Positions 5,346 through 6,492 of a stretch of DNA of 6,492 bases are shown here, piece after piece (the stretch's first letter is position 1; each line of letters opens with the position of its first letter). The translations under genes and the position numbers were made by a program. This DNA is from Wenzhouxiangella sp. (GTDB taxonomy: Bacteria; Pseudomonadota; Gammaproteobacteria; Xanthomonadales; Wenzhouxiangellaceae). Location: NCBI GenBank assembly GCA_021767625.1, contig JAASTB010000130.1, positions 1-6,492 of the forward strand, in the 5' to 3' direction. The notes under the pieces were generated by a model. That model was not told where the DNA came from. It was given only the letters and a program-made list of their open reading frames with translations, and did not search any database.

Positions 5346-6492
5346 TCACTCGTCTCCGGCCCGAAGGACAGCCGCCTGACGTCGCAGGGTTGCAGCGCGC
5401 TCGGAATCGCCGAGCATCTCATGCGCTTCCGCCAGGGACTCCATGGCCTGGATTCTCCTCAGGAAGTCCTCGCCGACGAGTTCGCCCAGCCGGTCGACGG
5501 CGGTGCGGAGATGATCGCGCGCGACCTCGAGGTTGCCTGCCGCCAGTTCGCTCTGGCCGAGACCGAGATGCACCAGCCCCTGGAACATGTGGTTGTCGGG
5601 GAGCGCCGCCCGCCGCTGCAGCGCTTCCCGGTGCATGGCCAGCGCCCGATCGACGCGCCCGAGTTCCCGGTAGGCGTTGCCCAGGTTGTAGGTAAAGGCC
5701 ACGGACTGCGGATGGTCCGAGCCATAGCGCTCGATGGCTAGCCGCCGGGCCTTTTCGTAGAACGGCAGGGACGCCTCGAGTTTTTCGCTGCCGCCCTGCT
5801 GTCGAATGGCGCCGGCGAGGTTGCCGTACTGCACGATCACGTTGGGATGGTCGGCTGCATAGAGACGCTCGGCTTCCTGCAGCCCCTCGCGCAGCACCGC
5901 CTCCGCTTCGGCATAGCGTTCCTGGCGCAGAAGCACCACGCCGCGATCATTGAGCAGCTCGGCCTGGATCGTTCGCGCCGTGGGATCGTCCCATGCTCGC
6001 GCCGCGTCGATGGCCGCCTGGAACCATTCACCGGCTCGCTCCAGGCGGTGCATCTCGGAATACGCTTGCCCCATCTGCCGCAACACGCCGATTCGAATCG
6101 ATCGTGTCGCGTCGTCCGGGCGGGGACCGATCTCTTCGAGGATTCGCCGATAGATGGCGAGCGCGTCTTCGTAGCGCGCCTGCTCGTAGCGGATATTGCC
6201 CCGGATGGACAGCAGGTCCAGCCAGGCTTCACGGGTTTCCGGGCGATGCCGTTCGGCGATCTCGAGCAGTTGGTCGATGCGCTGCTCGGCCGCAGCAATC
6301 TTCGATTGCTGGATATCGATCAGGCTCAGCTCGGCGCCGGCCTCGAGGTAGTTTTCGTTCGAGCGATCGCCGGCCAGCAGCTCCAGCACGCTTTGGAGGT
6401 GTTGCCGCGCGCGCTCGTGCTGGCCGATCGTGGCGTAGACGCCACCGATGGTCCGTTCGATCTCGGCACGGATTCCGGGCTGCCCGGCCAGC
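5346..6492 (-). CDS. TPR-repeat protein, amino end missing (possible Ser/Thr kinase C-terminal half)
   Basis: The frame is open from the right edge to TGA (complement of 5346-5348), giving 381 visible residues with no start codon required inside the window. A GTG at 6389 could be read as a start, but the 34 codons before it are also open and contain a good TPR helix pair (TIGGVYATIGQHERARQHL), so the gene runs off the window. Numbered from the first visible residue, TPR-like helix pairs lie near 13-34, 97-118, 141-164, 181-204, 223-248, 268-291, 309-332 and 351-374. Signatures include YGNLAGAIRQQG, YNLGNAYRELGRVDRALAM and DHPNV / DHPQS spacers of the kinesin-light-chain-like TPR type. TPRs bind proteins. 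In gammaproteobacteria this kind of long TPR tail, with its A-x-x-R-A-E-I-x-x-T-I-G entry, often follows a Pkn-type Ser/Thr kinase and a membrane helix, but neither is visible, so kinase identity is inference. Confidence 0.85.
   Translation of the reverse strand, partial: LAGQPGIRAEIERTIGGVYATIGQHERARQHLQSVLELLAGDRSNENYLEAGAELSLIDIQQSKIAAAEQRIDQLLEIAERHRPETREAWLDLLSIRGNIRYEQARYEDALAIYRRILEEIGPRPDDATRSIRIGVLRQMGQAYSEMHRLERAGEWFQAAIDAARAWDDPTARTIQAELLNDRGVVLLRQERYAEAEAVLREGLQEAERLYAADHPNVIVQYGNLAGAIRQQGGSEKLEASLPFYEKARRLAIERYGSDHPQSVAFTYNLGNAYRELGRVDRALAMHREALQRRAALPDNHMFQGLVHLGLGQSELAAGNLEVARDHLRTAVDRLGELVGEDFLRRIQAMESLAEAHEMLGDSERAATLRRQAAVLRAGDE

Noticed and set aside
3341..5422. A 693-codon open frame on the minus strand, longer than the SLC13 gene it overlaps
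   Set aside because: Its translation is a low-complexity Arg/Ala/Gly/His/Pro-rich string without membrane segments or domains, the usual by-product of an alternative frame in GC-rich DNA. The 612-residue frame has clear family motifs.
1..6492. CRISPR array, tRNA/rRNA gene, insertion sequence, attachment site, toxin-antitoxin or phage-defence module
   Set aside because: No regularly spaced direct repeats, cloverleaf, transposase motif, terminal repeat pair or defence-type domain was found on reading both strands.

Overview
The window is GC-rich (roughly 64% by eye) and gene-dense. It carries bacterial genes with Shine-Dalgarno-type starts, strong GC bias at third codon positions and a proteobacterial style of gene content: an Mrp-type antiporter subunit, a small Rieske protein, an outer-membrane-type lipoprotein, an SLC13/RCK_C carrier and a long TPR protein. 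This fits a gammaproteobacterium, perhaps of the Chromatiales / Wenzhouxiangella / Xanthomonadales type. That placement is inferred from style and remembered family distribution, not from a marker gene.

Layout, left to right. (1) Bases 1-54 hold the last 17 codons of an unidentified plus-strand gene. It overlaps by 8 bases a complete 561-residue Mrp/Nuo-like proton-translocating antiporter subunit (47-1732). This looks like the end of a cation/proton antiporter operon. (2) A minus-strand 88-residue two-helix membrane protein (1775-2041) converges on the antiporter. It diverges, with a 15-base gap, from a small Rieske [2Fe-2S] protein starting at a GTG (2057-2401). A possible extended -10 promoter for the Rieske gene lies inside the 88-residue gene. 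(3) A lipoprotein with a family 3 solute-binding domain (2473-3333) follows. It has its own candidate sigma70 promoter, overlapped by a CAGTGA-N7-TCACTG inverted repeat. (4) On the minus strand, a 612-residue SLC13 carrier with two central RCK_C domains (3367-5205) converges on the lipoprotein gene. (5) A TPR-repeat protein (5346 to the right edge, amino end missing) lies upstream of the carrier on the same strand, 140 bases away. It is plausibly the C-terminal sensor/scaffold half of a Ser/Thr kinase.

The genes do not form one pathway. Two are ion-coupled membrane transporters, one is a periplasm-facing ligand binder, one is a redox protein and one is a protein-protein interaction scaffold. 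Apart from the coupled pair at the left edge, each looks like its own transcription unit. I see no RNA gene, CRISPR array, insertion sequence, prophage or toxin-antitoxin signature, and nothing that I would call a new defence or mobile system. The most useful leads are the operator-like repeat on the lipoprotein promoter, the C-terminal extension and apparent operon-end position of the antiporter subunit, and the tight divergent membrane-protein/Rieske pair.
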